Of a stretch of DNA of 64,000 bases, positions 1 through 10,063 are shown in pieces (position 1 is the stretch's first letter; every line of letters begins with the position of its first letter). Position numbers and translations under genes: made by a program. The stretch covers positions 1-64,000 of the forward strand of contig CAYRZQ010000007.1 of assembly GCA_964428835.1 (NCBI GenBank), written 5' to 3'. Under the pieces are notes generated by a model, which ran no database searches, was not told the origin of the DNA, and worked only from the letters and a program-made list of their open reading frames with translations. The stretch is from JAIXWP01 sp964428835 (GTDB taxonomy: Bacteria > Bacteroidota > Bacteroidia > Flavobacteriales_D > Sanyastnellaceae).

Positions 1-3000
1 CTGTATCAGGATTCGTTGGATCAGTTCCAATCGGTCCTTCATCCACATTGGTGATGCCATCATTATCACAATCGTTCGTTGCAAGTGCATTCGGATTTGG
101 ATCGCATGGATTCAATGGATCGTTGCCGCCATCTACTTCATCACCATCATTCACTCCATCGTTATCTGTGTCTGGATCGGAAGGATTTGTGCCATTCACT
201 CCTTCGTCACCGTTGCTTAAACCATCATTATCACAATCTGCTAGTAGATCTAAAAGATCACAAGAAAGAACTGTGATAAATATGGTATCATTCACACATT
301 GCGCTGGAAGCGGTGTTCCATCGTCACAAATCTGTACTACAATTTCTTCATTTCCAAAGAATCCATTGTTTGGAGTGTAAACAAATGTTCCATCAGGATT
401 AATCGAAATAGAACCGTTTACTGGACCTTCAAGCTGTGTAGTATTAACAACTAGATTACCATCAATATCAAAGTCGCCTGCATCTGTCAAATCGCCTGAA
501 GCAGGATTGTTTAAAGAAACAGTAATAAATTCATTATCTACTATTGGTGCGTCATTCACAGCAAGGATTGTAACAATCAAGTCTGCTTGATCACATAGCG
601 CAGGACTTCCTGTATCACATATCTCATAGGGAAGTACTGCAATTCCATTGAAATCATTCACCGGCGCAAACACTACTTCGCCTGTTGAAGAATTTAAAGT
701 CCAAATTCCCTCGGCTGCGGTAATGCTTGTCTGAATGCCTGGTGTAGTCAAGTCCAGGTCAATTTCTGTGGCGAAAAGTGTATGATCCACATCACTATCA
801 TTCGCCAAGATATTACTTAGGGTTATGGCAACATCTTCATTCGTCGAGGCTGTATTATCTGCTGCTATTGGCCCGTCATTTACTGGAGTCACTTCAAAAG
901 TAATCACCGCCTGATCACATGCCACTGGACTTCCGGCATCACACAACTCATAGGTGAGTGTTGCCGTTCCATTGAAATTAGTTGACGGATCAAACGTTAC
1001 CTCACCCGTCGTCGGATTGTAAGTCCACTCACCTTGTGAATTGGTAATGCTTGTTTGAATTCCAGACACACCAGTATTCAAATCAACTGTAAACTCACCT
1101 ACGCCATTCGTTGGTGCACTAGGATTCCCTTCAACATCCGTGTCATTGCTTAAAATGGATACAACTCCATTTGCAGCGTCTTCGATCAGAATACCGCCGT
1201 TGTCATCATTGGCAATTGGCGCATCATTTACAGAGGCCACATTCACCGTCAAGTTTGCCTGATCGCAAAGAACAGGACTGCCTGTATCACAAATTTCATA
1301 AGGTATCGTTGCTGTTCCATTAAAGTTTGTGATTGGTGTGAAGGTTACATTTCCATTTGCAGTATTCAACGTCCAAGTACCTTGTGCGGTAATGAGAGTT
1401 GTCTGAACCCCAGGATTATTTACATCAAGATCAATATTACTTGCAAGAAGTGTATTGTCAACATCAGTATCATTACCAAGAATATTTGATAATACAACTG
1501 GAGTATCCTCAGTAGTGTTGGTTGTATTATCAACCGCATCTGGCGCATCATTGACTGGTGACACTACGAAAGTGATCAGTCCATTATCACAAAGTGATGG
1601 CGTGCCAGTATCACATAACACATACGTTAATGTGGCAGTACCGCTAAAATTATTCGCTGGATTAAACGTCACTACACCAGTAGTTGGATTGTATGTCCAT
1701 ATACCTTGTGTATTCGTGACAGATGTCTGAACACCATTGGTGACATTATTTATATCAACAACAAATTGACCTGCGCCATTGGTAGGTGCAGTAGGGTTTC
1801 CGTCTGCATCTGTATCGTTGGTCAAAATATTAATAGTACCGTCAGCTCCATCTTCAACTAATCCTGCGCCATTATCGTCATTCGCAAAAGGAGGATCATT
1901 TACTGGAGTTACTGTTACAACCAGGTTTGCCTGAGCACACAAAACAGGAGTCCCAGTGTCACAAATTTCATAAGGTAAAGTTGCAGTGCCGTTGAAATTC
2001 GCTGTTGGAGTAAATGCTACGTTTCCATTACTAGTATTCAACACCCAAGTTCCTGCGGCAGTAGTGATTGTAGTTTGCACTCCAGCCGTTGAGGTGTTAA
2101 GATCTATATTGGTAAACAATAGAGTATTGTCAACATCGGTATCATTAGCAATGATATTCGTGAGTGTGACAGGTGTATCTTCATTCGTTGTTGCAGTATT
2201 GTCAACAGCAACTGGTCCGTCATTCACAGAGGTAACAACAAATGTTATCACCGCCTGATCACAAGCAACAGGACTACCAGCATCACATAATTCATAAGTG
2301 AGCGTAGCCGTTCCATTGAAATTATTTGCGGGGTCAAAGGTCACCACACCTGTTGCAGGATTATAAGTCCAAACGCCTTGAGCGTTCGATACACTCGTTT
2401 GGATTCCAGCTGTGCTTGTATTCAAATCAACACTAAACTGACCTGCGCCGTTAGTTGGTGCGCTTGGATTACCTTCAACATCCGTGTCATTAGTTAAAAC
2501 GTTCACAGTACCATTCGCGCCATCCTCGCTAAGTGTGCCTCCATTATCATCATTCGCCACCGGCGCATCATTAACGGATGTCACTGTCACAACGAGGTTT
2601 GCCTGAGCACATAAAACAGGAGTGCCTGTATCACAAATCTCATAAGGCAAGGTTGCAGTTCCATTGAAGTTTGCTGTCGGAGTGAATACTACGTTTCCAT
2701 TGCTTGTATTCAACACCCAAGTTCCTGCGGCTGTAGTTATGGTCGTCTGAACTCCTGCCGTGGAAGTATTGAGATCGATGTTGGCGAATAATAATGTATT
2801 GTCAACATCGGTATCATTTGCAATGATATTCGTGAGTGTGACAGGTGTATCTTCGTTCGTTGTTGCAGTATTATTCACTGCTACAGGTGCATCATTTACT
2901 GCTGTAACGTTAAATGTCACTACCGCTTGATCGCACAAGCCAGTGGGGTCGCAGAGTTCATAAGTGAGTGTCGCTGCGCCACTAAAATTGTTAGCTGGAT

Positions 3001-5299
3001 CAAATGAAATTACGCCAATAGCAGGTGTGTAAGTCCATATTCCCTGCGCATTGGTCACTATCGTTTGTATTCCCGCGGTTCCCGAATTCAAGTCAACACT
3101 AAACTGACCAACTCCATTCGTTGGAGCAGTTGGGTTGCCGTCACCATCCGTATCGTTAGAAAGAATATTCAGAGTACCGTTTGCGGCATCCTCTGTAAGT
3201 GTCCCTCCGTTATCATCATTGGCAACAGGTACGAAGTTTGGATCTGGAGTCGCCGTGCTGCTGTCATTAGAAGAGTCACTATCAAATCCTCCATAGCTAA
3301 CTGTAGCGGTATTTGCATAAGTTCCAGTTCCGAGCACCGTCGCCACTACTGTGAGTGTTCTGCTAACTCCAGATGCTAATGATGCAATATTCCAGTTTGG
3401 AGCAGTCCATGTTCCTGCCGAAGGTGTTACGGAAACTACCGAATAACCATTCGGTATCACATCGTTTACCACTACGTTATTCGCGGCATTCGGTCCGTTA
3501 TTAGTGAGAGTTATAGTAAATGTAATATTACTTCCCACTGTTGGCGAAAGCGTACTTGCAACCTTTTCAACTTCTAAATCAGTACTACAAATTGTTGGAA
3601 CTAAGAATACAGCAGCGGTTGTGATTGTTCCAACATTTCCACTCGTAGCGCCGTTTGCGGTAAACTCTGTAACCGCTGTTGAATTGGAATTACCATTAGC
3701 ACCACCGTTTACTGCTTTAACGGAGTTGTCGGTTGTGACGTCAAGAGCAATGACGCCACCACCACCACCACCGCCTGGACCTTCCGATTCATTATTACCG
3801 ATGATCTGATCACCGCCATCTCCACCATTAGCCTGAATTGTCTGTGTATTTGAAATAGAAGTAGCGCTAATAAGAATGGTACCACCACCACCGCCACCAC
3901 CTGGAGCATCATTACCTCCACCTACGGTGTTAGGCGCAGTTTGTCCGTTAGCTACTATTAAACCTGTTCCACTTATTGTATTATTTACAAGAAGGAATAC
4001 GATTCCACCTCCATCGCCACCATCAGAATTGGCATTATTGTTTCCATCGCCTGCGCCACCGCCTCCTCCAAAGAAAATTTGATTCTGAAATGCAGAAGAA
4101 ATAATTGGACGACCACCCAATCCGCCAACGGCATCGCGGTTGTCGCCACCCCAACTTCCTCTTACAACATCAGCTGCGGGATTCCCTGGAGCGATTGCGT
4201 TCGCAGGATAAGACGGCCCGAGTGTACACGCGTCGGAATTGCCAGAACCAAAACTATAACCTCCGCGGCCTCCTCCTGAAGAATTCGTCAATGCATTTCC
4301 GTTTGCGATATAATCAGGATCTAATGCCCACGCACCAGGATTGCCGCAGCCTCCCGTAAAATCATTCATCACACCCGCTCCTCTAAACCAGTTAGCAACA
4401 ACGCCACCATTGGCGCCGCCTCCACCACCAGCATTGTGGCCATTACCACCTCCACCACCATTTGCAGGTGCACCTCTTCCAAATCGCCCACCGTAGAGAT
4501 TATCATAGTCATCTCTATACCCAGCTATACTTTCTCCTTTTTCAGCTCCAGAGCCGGAAGAATTTGAAAAGTAAATAGATTGAAAAGAGGCATTAGCCGG
4601 CGAAGTATCATTATCAATGGTTCCACCTCTAAAACCCGCACCAACCGCGGATATAGTACCATTATTTACCACACTATTCGCAGCAAACGTAACAACCCCA
4701 CCTCGACGCCTTGTAGCCGCAGAAGGATCACTACCCCCAAAATTGGGATGTCCCCAAGCAACAGCAGATACACTGGCTCCAGTATTAATAGTAAGCGTTG
4801 TGTACTGAGGAATTCGAATTAATTGTACGTACCGTGCTGCAAAAAAGGAGAATGCAGTATTACAATCTAATGTAATCGTGTTTCCTGAAACAGACTGAAC
4901 ATAGAATATCTCATAGCGACCCGAACCATTATAGTTCGTTACTGCACCATAATCAATCGTATTCGCCCCATTTATTATAGCTCCTTGTGCCTGATAAATC
5001 ATTACAAGGTCACCAGCAGCCAACGTATTGGACGCGAACACCGAGGAGTTCGAGACAAAGCCACCAGGATAATAGGTAATACCATCGCGGTTCAAATTGC
5101 TAATATTATCGACGGTAACCACATTTGTGCCTTGAGGCACATCAGACACAATTCGCGCATAACGATTGACAACCGTATTTGCTGCTGTGATCGTAACTGC
5201 TCCGTCTTTACCCGGTTGGGCCAACATCGGAACTGCCATTAAAATCAACATTATACAAAGCAGCACTCGCTTGTTTAATGTAACGAAGTCTTTAAACAT
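1..5299 (-). CDS. giant secreted adhesin, C-terminus beyond window
   Basis: Reading the minus strand from ATG at 5299 gives at least 1766 codons with no stop; the frame is still open at base 2, so the C-terminus lies outside the window. A signal peptide (about residues 1-28, ending MAVPMLAQ) is followed by a Gly-rich region (about 270-520, several runs of five to seven Gly), a DUF11-type module (about 570-680, with NITFTITLTNNGPNAANNVV), eight Ig/cadherin-like units (about 687-1587, each ending near VNDAP or VNDGP), one more Ig-like unit, and Asp-rich thrombospondin type-3 repeats (from about 1685, e.g. SDPDTDNDGVNDGDE) expected to bind calcium. By analogy with Bacteroidetes proteins of this architecture it is probably exported by the T9SS and displayed on the surface for adhesion. 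The sorting domain itself is not visible. Substrate unknown. Confidence 0.85.
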   Translation of the reverse strand, partial: MFKDFVTLNKRVLLCIMLILMAVPMLAQPGKDGAVTITAANTVVNRYARIVSDVPQGTNVVTVDNISNLNRDGITYYPGGFVSNSSVFASNTLAAGDLVMIYQAQGAIINGANTIDYGAVTNYNGSGRYEIFYVQSVSGNTITLDCNTAFSFFAARYVQLIRIPQYTTLTINTGASVSAVAWGHPNFGGSDPSAATRRRGGVVTFAANSVVNNGTISAVGAGFRGGTIDNDTSPANASFQSIYFSNSSGSGAEKGESIAGYRDDYDNLYGGRFGRGAPANGGGGGNGHNAGGGGGANGGVVANWFRGAGVMNDFTGGCGNPGAWALDPDYIANGNALTNSSGGGRGGYSFGSGNSDACTLGPSYPANAIAPGNPAADVVRGSWGGDNRDAVGGLGGRPIISSAFQNQIFFGGGGGAGDGNNNANSDGGDGGGIVFLLVNNTISGTGLIVANGQTAPNTVGGGNDAPGGGGGGGTILISATSISNTQTIQANGGDGGDQIIGNNESEGPGGGGGGGVIALDVTTDNSVKAVNGGANGNSNSTAVTEFTANGATSGNVGTITTAAVFLVPTICSTDLEVEKVASTLSPTVGSNITFTITLTNNGPNAANNVVVNDVIPNGYSVVSVTPSAGTWTAPNWNIASLASGVSRTLTVVATVLGTGTYANTATVSYGGFDSDSSNDSSTATPDPNFVPVANDDNGGTLTEDAANGTLNILSNDTDGDGNPTAPTNGVGQFSVDLNSGTAGIQTIVTNAQGIWTYTPAIGVISFDPANNFSGAATLTYELCDPTGLCDQAVVTFNVTAVNDAPVAVNNTATTNEDTPVTLTNIIANDTDVDNTLLFANIDLNTSTAGVQTTITTAAGTWVLNTSNGNVVFTPTANFNGTATLPYEICDTGTPVLCAQANLVVTVTSVNDAPVANDDNGGTLSEDGANGTVNVLTNDTDVEGNPSAPTNGAGQFSVDLNTSTAGIQTSVSNAQGVWTYNPATGVVTFDPANNFNGTATLTYELCDAGSPVACDQAVITFVVTSVNDGPVAVDNTATTNEDTPVTLTNIIANDTDVDNTLLFTNIDLNTSTAGVQTTITTAAGTWVLNTSNGNVAFTPTANFNGTATLPYEICDTGTPVLCAQANLVVTVTPVNDPPFANDDNGAGLVEDGADGTINILTNDTDADGNPTAPTNGAGQFVVDINNVTNGVQTSVTNTQGIWTYNPTTGVVTFNPANNFSGTATLTYVLCDTGTPSLCDNGLITFVVSPVNDAPDAVDNTTNTTEDTPVVLSNILGNDTDVDNTLLASNIDLDVNNPGVQTTLITAQGTWTLNTANGNVTFTPITNFNGTATIPYEICDTGSPVLCDQANLTVNVASVNDAPIANDDNGGILIEDAANGVVSILSNDTDVEGNPSAPTNGVGEFTVDLNTGVSGIQTSITNSQGEWTYNPTTGEVTFDPSTNFNGTATLTYELCDAGSPVACDQAVITFEVTPVNDGPIAADNTASTNEDVAITLSNILANDSDVDHTLFATEIDLDLTTPGIQTSITAAEGIWTLNSSTGEVVFAPVNDFNGIAVLPYEICDTGSPALCDQADLIVTILAVNDAPIVDNEFITVSLNNPASGDLTDAGDFDIDGNLVVNTTQLEGPVNGSISINPDGTFVYTPNNGFFGNEEIVVQICDDGTPLPAQCVNDTIFITVLSCDLLDLLADCDNDGLSNGDEGVNGTNPSDPDTDNDGVNDGDEVDGGNDPLNPCDPNPNALATNDCDNDGITNVDEGPIGTDPTNPDT
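545..3235 (-). repeat. eight in-frame Ig/cadherin-like repeats, two alternating types
   Basis: Inside the giant adhesin gene, boundaries marked by codons for VNDAP/VNDGP/VNDPP lie near 550, 870, 1215, 1550, 1890, 2215, 2570 and 2890, with the first unit starting near 3230. The units, about 320-345 bp each, alternate between type B (contains NDTDxxGNPxAPTNGxGxF and YELCDxGSP) and type A (contains NEDTPVTLTNIIANDTDVDN and LPYEICDTGTP). The order in the protein is BABABABA, so the real duplicated block is a pair of about 670 bp present four times. Copies near 1890-2220 and 2570-2890 are the most alike. Confidence 0.85.
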
Positions 5300-5512
5300 A
5301 GAAATTAAATTATAATGTTCGGGGATTGTAGCCGGTTTAGTTAATTCACAAGTGACTAAATCACATTTTCTCCGCTACAAAGGAACCTCTATAAAAAAAC
5401 CGAATTATGAACAAACCAGAAGGTTATTAACATATTGAGGTGCAAATAGAAGATTACCCAAAATACAGGTGCAAGTGGCAGAAATCATACTATAAGGTGC
5501 TAATAAAAGAAA

Positions 5513-5539
5513 TAAAAAAAAGGCTTCATTAAAAAGCCT
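5513..5539 (-). terminator. intrinsic terminator of the outer-membrane protein gene
   Basis: AGGCTT (5521-5526) pairs with AAGCCT (5534-5539) around a 7-nt loop, and the minus-strand product runs into a T tract (A tract 5513-5520 on the plus strand). The stop codon of the gene at 5529 lies inside the hairpin. Confidence 0.75.
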
Positions 5540-6671
5540 CTCCTGTGTACAAATAAATCCCGCGACCTTCGGGTGTCAGCGCTATATCCGCTCTAATGAA
5601 AATATCTTTCTTGGGAAAAACTAAAAAGCGCAGTCCCACCCCACCCGCAGGCATCCATCTCTTATCTGCCAACATAGAAGGTTCTTCTGCTACTGTCCCG
5701 ATAGATGTAAAAATAGTAGCACCAAGTCTTTTGCTCCATGAAAATGGTAGCCACCTGTACTCCGCTTGAAAGGCTGTATAGTTTTTATCCCTGAATCTTC
5801 CTGTATAATAACCTCGCATCATACTTTCACCTCCCACAAGTGCAAGCTGATTGAAAGGCACATCGCCATTCTGAAATATGCCCACAGCCTGAAATGCCAG
5901 AACCTGCTTTTCTCTAATCTTTTTAAAATATCGAAAATCACTTACTATACTATTAAATTGATAGCGACTGCCAAAAGCAGGATCATAGTGGAGATAACCC
6001 AACTCAGCAAAAATCCCATCTCTAACATTCAAGGCATTTTTCCTGCTATCATAAACTAGTCCAATACCCAAACCCAAATTTGTTGATCCATAAGCTCCTC
6101 TAAGTGCTCCATGAGGATGCTCAGCCTCATCGGCAAATCGTACATTGTATAACCTTTGATAATCTATCTCAAGACCAACAAAGAAATTCTTGCTAATCTT
6201 TCTGAGAATGCGCTCTTTTATCAACGTATAATCCGCATCTAAAATCGTTTCGTCTTCTTTCTTAGTGTCTATACCTACACCATAGTAGTAGAGCGGGAAT
6301 CTTTGAAATCGCAACCTCCCGAGAAAAAACCAATTATCATTATTGCTGTATAGAAAATGGTCGAACCAAGCACCATATTGCCGATTAAGAGTAGCAAAAG
6401 AAAATAATTGCACCTCACTCAATCGATTCCTTTTATAATCACCTTTAGCATAGTAAAGATATAGACCTGAAAATCCCAACTCCAAACTCGTTTCAGGCGA
6501 ATAAGCCACCACGGGGTACAATAGTATTTTTGGCTTAGCAAGATCAGCACTATCATTTAAAAAACGATACCCATAATTCTTCGCCCTAGTCCAAAAAGTC
6601 AAGCTATCGCTACTTTGGGATGTAACAAAAAGGGAGGATAATACTAAAGTTAGGAGAAGAATAAATCTCAA
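5529..6671 (-). CDS. BamA/TamA-like (Omp85) outer-membrane barrel protein
   Basis: This 380-residue protein has a signal peptide (RFILLLTLVLSSLFVTSQ), then alternating aromatic beta-strand segments and a C-terminal half resembling the bacterial surface antigen (D15/Omp85) barrel: FAELGYLHYDPAFG, VGGESMMRGYYTGRFRDKN (the RGY-type segment) and FIRADIALTPEGRGIYLY near the end, finishing with Phe. No POTRA domains are visible, so it is a short Omp85-type barrel rather than BamA itself; a role in outer-membrane transport or assembly is inferred only. The only usual start is TTG at 6671, since an in-frame TGA lies at 6681-6683 with no ATG between. It begins 4 nt after the stop of the upstream mannosyltransferase gene, suggesting translational coupling. 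Confidence 0.75.
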   Translation of the reverse strand: MRFILLLTLVLSSLFVTSQSSDSLTFWTRAKNYGYRFLNDSADLAKPKILLYPVVAYSPETSLELGFSGLYLYYAKGDYKRNRLSEVQLFSFATLNRQYGAWFDHFLYSNNDNWFFLGRLRFQRFPLYYYGVGIDTKKEDETILDADYTLIKERILRKISKNFFVGLEIDYQRLYNVRFADEAEHPHGALRGAYGSTNLGLGIGLVYDSRKNALNVRDGIFAELGYLHYDPAFGSRYQFNSIVSDFRYFKKIREKQVLAFQAVGIFQNGDVPFNQLALVGGESMMRGYYTGRFRDKNYTAFQAEYRWLPFSWSKRLGATIFTSIGTVAEEPSMLADKRWMPAGGVGLRFLVFPKKDIFIRADIALTPEGRGIYLYTGEAF

Positions 6672-6675
6672 AATA

Positions 6676-8274
6676 TCAACTCAATTTGTAAATGTAAATA
6701 GTCTCAACAGAGTTCTTATCGTTGAGTTCATGCAAGAGGCGATCAAACCAGCCAGCCTCAACCTTTGTCTCAAACTTTATATCGGGAAAATATACTTTCA
6801 TCGCCTCTATTCTTTCTTTTAATTTTTCTTCCTGATAAAATAAAATATAATTAGGAACCGCCTTCGGTTTGATTGTGCCTTTTTGCCGCTCCTCCATTTC
6901 CTTCATCAAATTTATTTCGGCAACATAATCACTCGTGCTGCGAAAGACATAATACCAATCCCAACAACCTGAATAAAACTGAGGTACTAAACTACCATTT
7001 TCGCCCTGTCTAAAATCCTGAATAAAGTTTCTGCAATCTCCCTTTTCATAAAGATATAACATCGCTTCCACCCTTGCTCTTTTAGTATAGGTAGTGCACA
7101 TTACCAACATCCCTATGGTGTTTACAATCCAGAAAAAAACCCAAAGACCTTTGAGCAACGATTTTCTTGCTATCCAAAATCTACTAACCTCTACAAAGCG
7201 ATTCCAACCGATAACCCCTAAGATAATGAAGAATGGAAGAATTGGAAATATAAATCGTTCCTGTCTGTTAGGATAAATTACATGAAATAAAACGAATATA
7301 AATACGGGTAAGAAAATAAAAAAATACCTTCTCCATTCTTTAAAAAAACCAAATAACAACATCAAGCTAATTGGCGGAAGAATGATATAACTAATAAATG
7401 ATAGATACGTTGCCCATGAACCCGGATAGTTCAATGCGTTCTCGGCATTGTAACCAAAGTATCCTAGTAGATGCTGAAAAGGTTTTCCGCCCCACAGCAA
7501 AACATCATCTATTTGCGTTAGAAAAAATGCAGAGAACGCAACGACACCAAAAATCACAAATTGCTTAATCTCTCGCTGAAACAAAAACATCATCCCCGTG
7601 AATGCAACTACCAACACAGCCTGATATCTCAAGCCAACTGCAAGACCCATAATAAAAGCAGCCAGCACCAATGACTTCAAACCAATGTTGAGACTATTGC
7701 TGAAATCAGAGTGAAGGGTTATAGACGAATTTCCAAATGGCAAACGGATATTTATAATCTTAAATGCATTATTCTTAAGTAATATCCACACTCCCGCAAG
7801 AAGCGGTGGCATCGATACAAATTCAACCAAATTTCGAACAGAATAATTTGGAACCACGGCAATAAGTGCCAACAATAATCCTACTTGAAATGCATTCTTT
7901 TTATTAGAAATCCTCTCAGTTATTTTATAAGAAAAATAAATTGTAAGTAATGAATATAATGCGTGAATAAATCGAATCACAAACATTTGATGATCTGGAC
8001 TTTCAAGTCCAAGAAGATTCATCACTTTAAAAAATACAAACAAAAAACCCAAATAGAAAAAACTGATTGGCTCAGGCGACTCTCTATCATTGCCAATTCC
8101 AGGAGCCCATTCATTAAAATTATAACCATCTGCCCAACTTGATGACGGCTCTACAGTCAAAAAATGGTCATCATGCATCATATATCCCTTAGCAAAAAAA
8201 ACCGCTATCAACCTCACCGCAAAAGCAAGAATTAAAAGAAATAATAATGGTCTTTTTTCTATAAATAATTTCAT
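6676..8274 (-). CDS. GT22/Alg9-like membrane mannosyltransferase
   Basis: The protein has 532 residues from ATG at 8274 (the preceding TTG is ignored) and about nine to ten hydrophobic segments. Near the N-terminus an acidic pair sits in the first periplasmic loop (YMMHDDHF, residues 31-38), as in lipid-linked-sugar-dependent GT-C enzymes; the later NRQERFIFPILPF resembles the conserved HKEERF-type segment of Alg9/PIG-B family GT22 enzymes. Such enzymes move a sugar, usually mannose, from a polyprenyl-phosphate donor to a glycan or lipid on the outer face of the inner membrane. Donor and acceptor cannot be read from sequence. It is followed 4 nt later by the Omp85-like barrel gene. The family call is good, the sugar specificity is not. 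Confidence 0.7.
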   Translation of the reverse strand: MKLFIEKRPLLFLLILAFAVRLIAVFFAKGYMMHDDHFLTVEPSSSWADGYNFNEWAPGIGNDRESPEPISFFYLGFLFVFFKVMNLLGLESPDHQMFVIRFIHALYSLLTIYFSYKITERISNKKNAFQVGLLLALIAVVPNYSVRNLVEFVSMPPLLAGVWILLKNNAFKIINIRLPFGNSSITLHSDFSNSLNIGLKSLVLAAFIMGLAVGLRYQAVLVVAFTGMMFLFQREIKQFVIFGVVAFSAFFLTQIDDVLLWGGKPFQHLLGYFGYNAENALNYPGSWATYLSFISYIILPPISLMLLFGFFKEWRRYFFIFLPVFIFVLFHVIYPNRQERFIFPILPFFIILGVIGWNRFVEVSRFWIARKSLLKGLWVFFWIVNTIGMLVMCTTYTKRARVEAMLYLYEKGDCRNFIQDFRQGENGSLVPQFYSGCWDWYYVFRSTSDYVAEINLMKEMEERQKGTIKPKAVPNYILFYQEEKLKERIEAMKVYFPDIKFETKVEAGWFDRLLHELNDKNSVETIYIYKLS

Positions 8275-8279
8275 CAAAT

Positions 8280-8361
8280 ACCCCCTATTACCCTATTATC
8301 TTATTACCCCATTCCCCTATTATCTTATTACCCTATTATCCTATTATCCTATTCCCCTATC
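8280..8361. repeat. short imperfect tandem repeats in an intergenic gap
   Basis: The whole gap between the carboxyltransferase and mannosyltransferase genes consists of variants of CCCTATTA and TATTATC. The 16-mer CCCTATTATCTTATTA occurs twice exactly (8291-8306 and 8315-8330). No hairpin or promoter is obvious. The array ends at the stop codon of the upstream gene. Confidence 0.85.
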
Positions 8362-8362
8362 C

Positions 8363-10012
8363 CTACACCTGTAGCACTCCCGTTGAGTATGCTCTTTCAG
8401 CAGGCGCATTATTCGCCGCTTCAATTCCCATACTTATCCACTTGCGGGTATCAACAGGGTCTATAATCGCATCCAACCAAATTCTAGCCGCTGCATAATA
8501 AGGAGAGGTCTGTGCATCATAACGTGCTTTAATTTTATTGTAGAGCTCCTCTTCTCTCTCCTTTGTTATCTCTTCACCCTTTGATTTTAATGAAGCCACT
8601 TCAATTTGAAGCAAAACTTTTGCTGCTTGAGCTCCCCCCATCACAGCAACTTGCGCAGTTGGCCACCCCACTATCAACCTTGGATCATAAGCCTTACCGC
8701 ACATTGCATAATTGCCCGCGCCATAACTATTGCCAGTGATAATCGTGAACTTTGGTACCACACTATTGGCTTGTGCATTGACCATTTTCGCACCATCCTT
8801 AATGATGCCGCCATGTTCGGAGCGTGAACCAACCATAAATCCTGTAACGTCTTGAAGAAAAACTAAAGGAATATTTTTTTGATTGCAATTCATTATGAAT
8901 CGTGCAGCTTTATCGGCACTATCACTGAAAATTACACCACCAAGCTGCATTCCATCCTTTTTGCTTTTCACCACCAAACGCTGGTTTGCAACAATACCGA
9001 CAGCCCAACCATCAATGCGAGCATAAGCACACACTATCGTTTTGCCATACTCTTCTTTATACTCCATTAAATCTCCACCATCCACTATGCATGAAAGAAT
9101 CTCTCTCACATCGTATGGTTTTGTCCTATCTTCCGGCAATATCCCGTACAATTCCCGAGCACTTCGTTTTGGCTCAATCGATTTTACTCGATCAAAACCG
9201 GCTTGCTTTTGTGGCTTACCAAACTTATCAATGATATTTCTAATTCTATCCAAAGCATCTTTGTCGTCCTTCGCTTTATAGTCAGTCACTCCAGATATCT
9301 CACAATGCGTAGTGGCTCCTCCGAGCGTCTCATTGTCGATGTCCTCGCCAATCGCTGCTTTTACCAAGTAGGATCCTGCTAAAAAAATTGTACCTGTTTT
9401 ATCTACAATAAGCGCCTCATCAGACATAATCGGCAAGTAAGCGCCTCCCGCCACACATGAGCCCATTACAGCTGCTATCTGAGGAATGCCCATACTGCTC
9501 ATAATTGCATTGTTGCGAAAAATTCTACCGAAATGCTCTTTATCCGGAAAAATCTCGTCCTGCATCGGCAGATATACTCCAGCACTGTCTACAAGATAAA
9601 CTATCGGAATGCGATTCTCCATCGCTATTTCCTGAGCACGCAAGTTCTTTTTCCCCGTAATCGGAAACCAGGCACCAGCCTTTACTGTCGCATCATTGGC
9701 AACAACAAGACATAGTCTGCCCTGAATATATCCCATCACCACTACTACACCCGCTGCCGGACAACCTCCGTGCTCAGCATACATTTCATCTCCAGCAAAT
9801 GCGCCTATCTCAATTCTCTGTGAATTTTTATCCAACAAATAATCAATACGCTCGCGGGCAGTCAACTTGCCTCGCTCATGCTCTTTTTCAATTTTTGATT
9901 TGCCACCTCCAAGGTGTATCTTTTCCAATCGACGATTCAATTGGGAAACCAATTGCATCATCTTGTCTTCATTCTTGTTGAATTCTAATTCTTTCGTTGT
10001 TGCCATTTTCAT
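8363..10012 (-). CDS. acyl-CoA carboxylase, carboxyltransferase (beta) subunit
   Basis: This 549-residue protein has the two-domain crotonase-fold carboxyltransferase layout of methylcrotonyl-/propionyl-CoA carboxylase beta subunits. Visible motifs are KLTARERIDYLLD, the acyl-CoA-side segment DSAGVYLPMQDEIFPDKEHF, GSCVAGGAYLPIMSDEALIV, and in the C-terminal half VFLQDVTGFMVGSRSEHGGI and GNSYGAGNYAMCGKAYDPR. It transfers a carboxyl group from carboxybiotin to an acyl-CoA. The DSAGVYLPMQ and QDVTGFMVG forms favour the methylcrotonyl-CoA type (leucine breakdown), consistent with the branched-chain-type E1 gene 12 kb away, but substrate is inferred. The biotin carboxylase partner is not in the window. 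ATG codons at 10012 and 10006 are both possible starts. Length is normal for the family. Confidence 0.9.
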   Translation of the reverse strand: MKMATTKELEFNKNEDKMMQLVSQLNRRLEKIHLGGGKSKIEKEHERGKLTARERIDYLLDKNSQRIEIGAFAGDEMYAEHGGCPAAGVVVVMGYIQGRLCLVVANDATVKAGAWFPITGKKNLRAQEIAMENRIPIVYLVDSAGVYLPMQDEIFPDKEHFGRIFRNNAIMSSMGIPQIAAVMGSCVAGGAYLPIMSDEALIVDKTGTIFLAGSYLVKAAIGEDIDNETLGGATTHCEISGVTDYKAKDDKDALDRIRNIIDKFGKPQKQAGFDRVKSIEPKRSARELYGILPEDRTKPYDVREILSCIVDGGDLMEYKEEYGKTIVCAYARIDGWAVGIVANQRLVVKSKKDGMQLGGVIFSDSADKAARFIMNCNQKNIPLVFLQDVTGFMVGSRSEHGGIIKDGAKMVNAQANSVVPKFTIITGNSYGAGNYAMCGKAYDPRLIVGWPTAQVAVMGGAQAAKVLLQIEVASLKSKGEEITKEREEELYNKIKARYDAQTSPYYAAARIWLDAIIDPVDTRKWISMGIEAANNAPAERAYSTGVLQV

Positions 10013-10063
10013 TGAATGGATGTGTGCGCGAATTTACTGACTCCTTACCCTTATTTTCGCGTT

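Noticed and set aside
48..5242. Many short plus-strand frames opposite the adhesin gene
   Set aside because: A single minus-strand frame is open across the whole region with clear domains; the plus-strand frames are low-complexity shadows of its Gly- and Asp-rich codons.
8280..8361. Tandem repeat as a possible CRISPR array
   Set aside because: Units are about 8-16 bp without spacers, and no cas genes are near.
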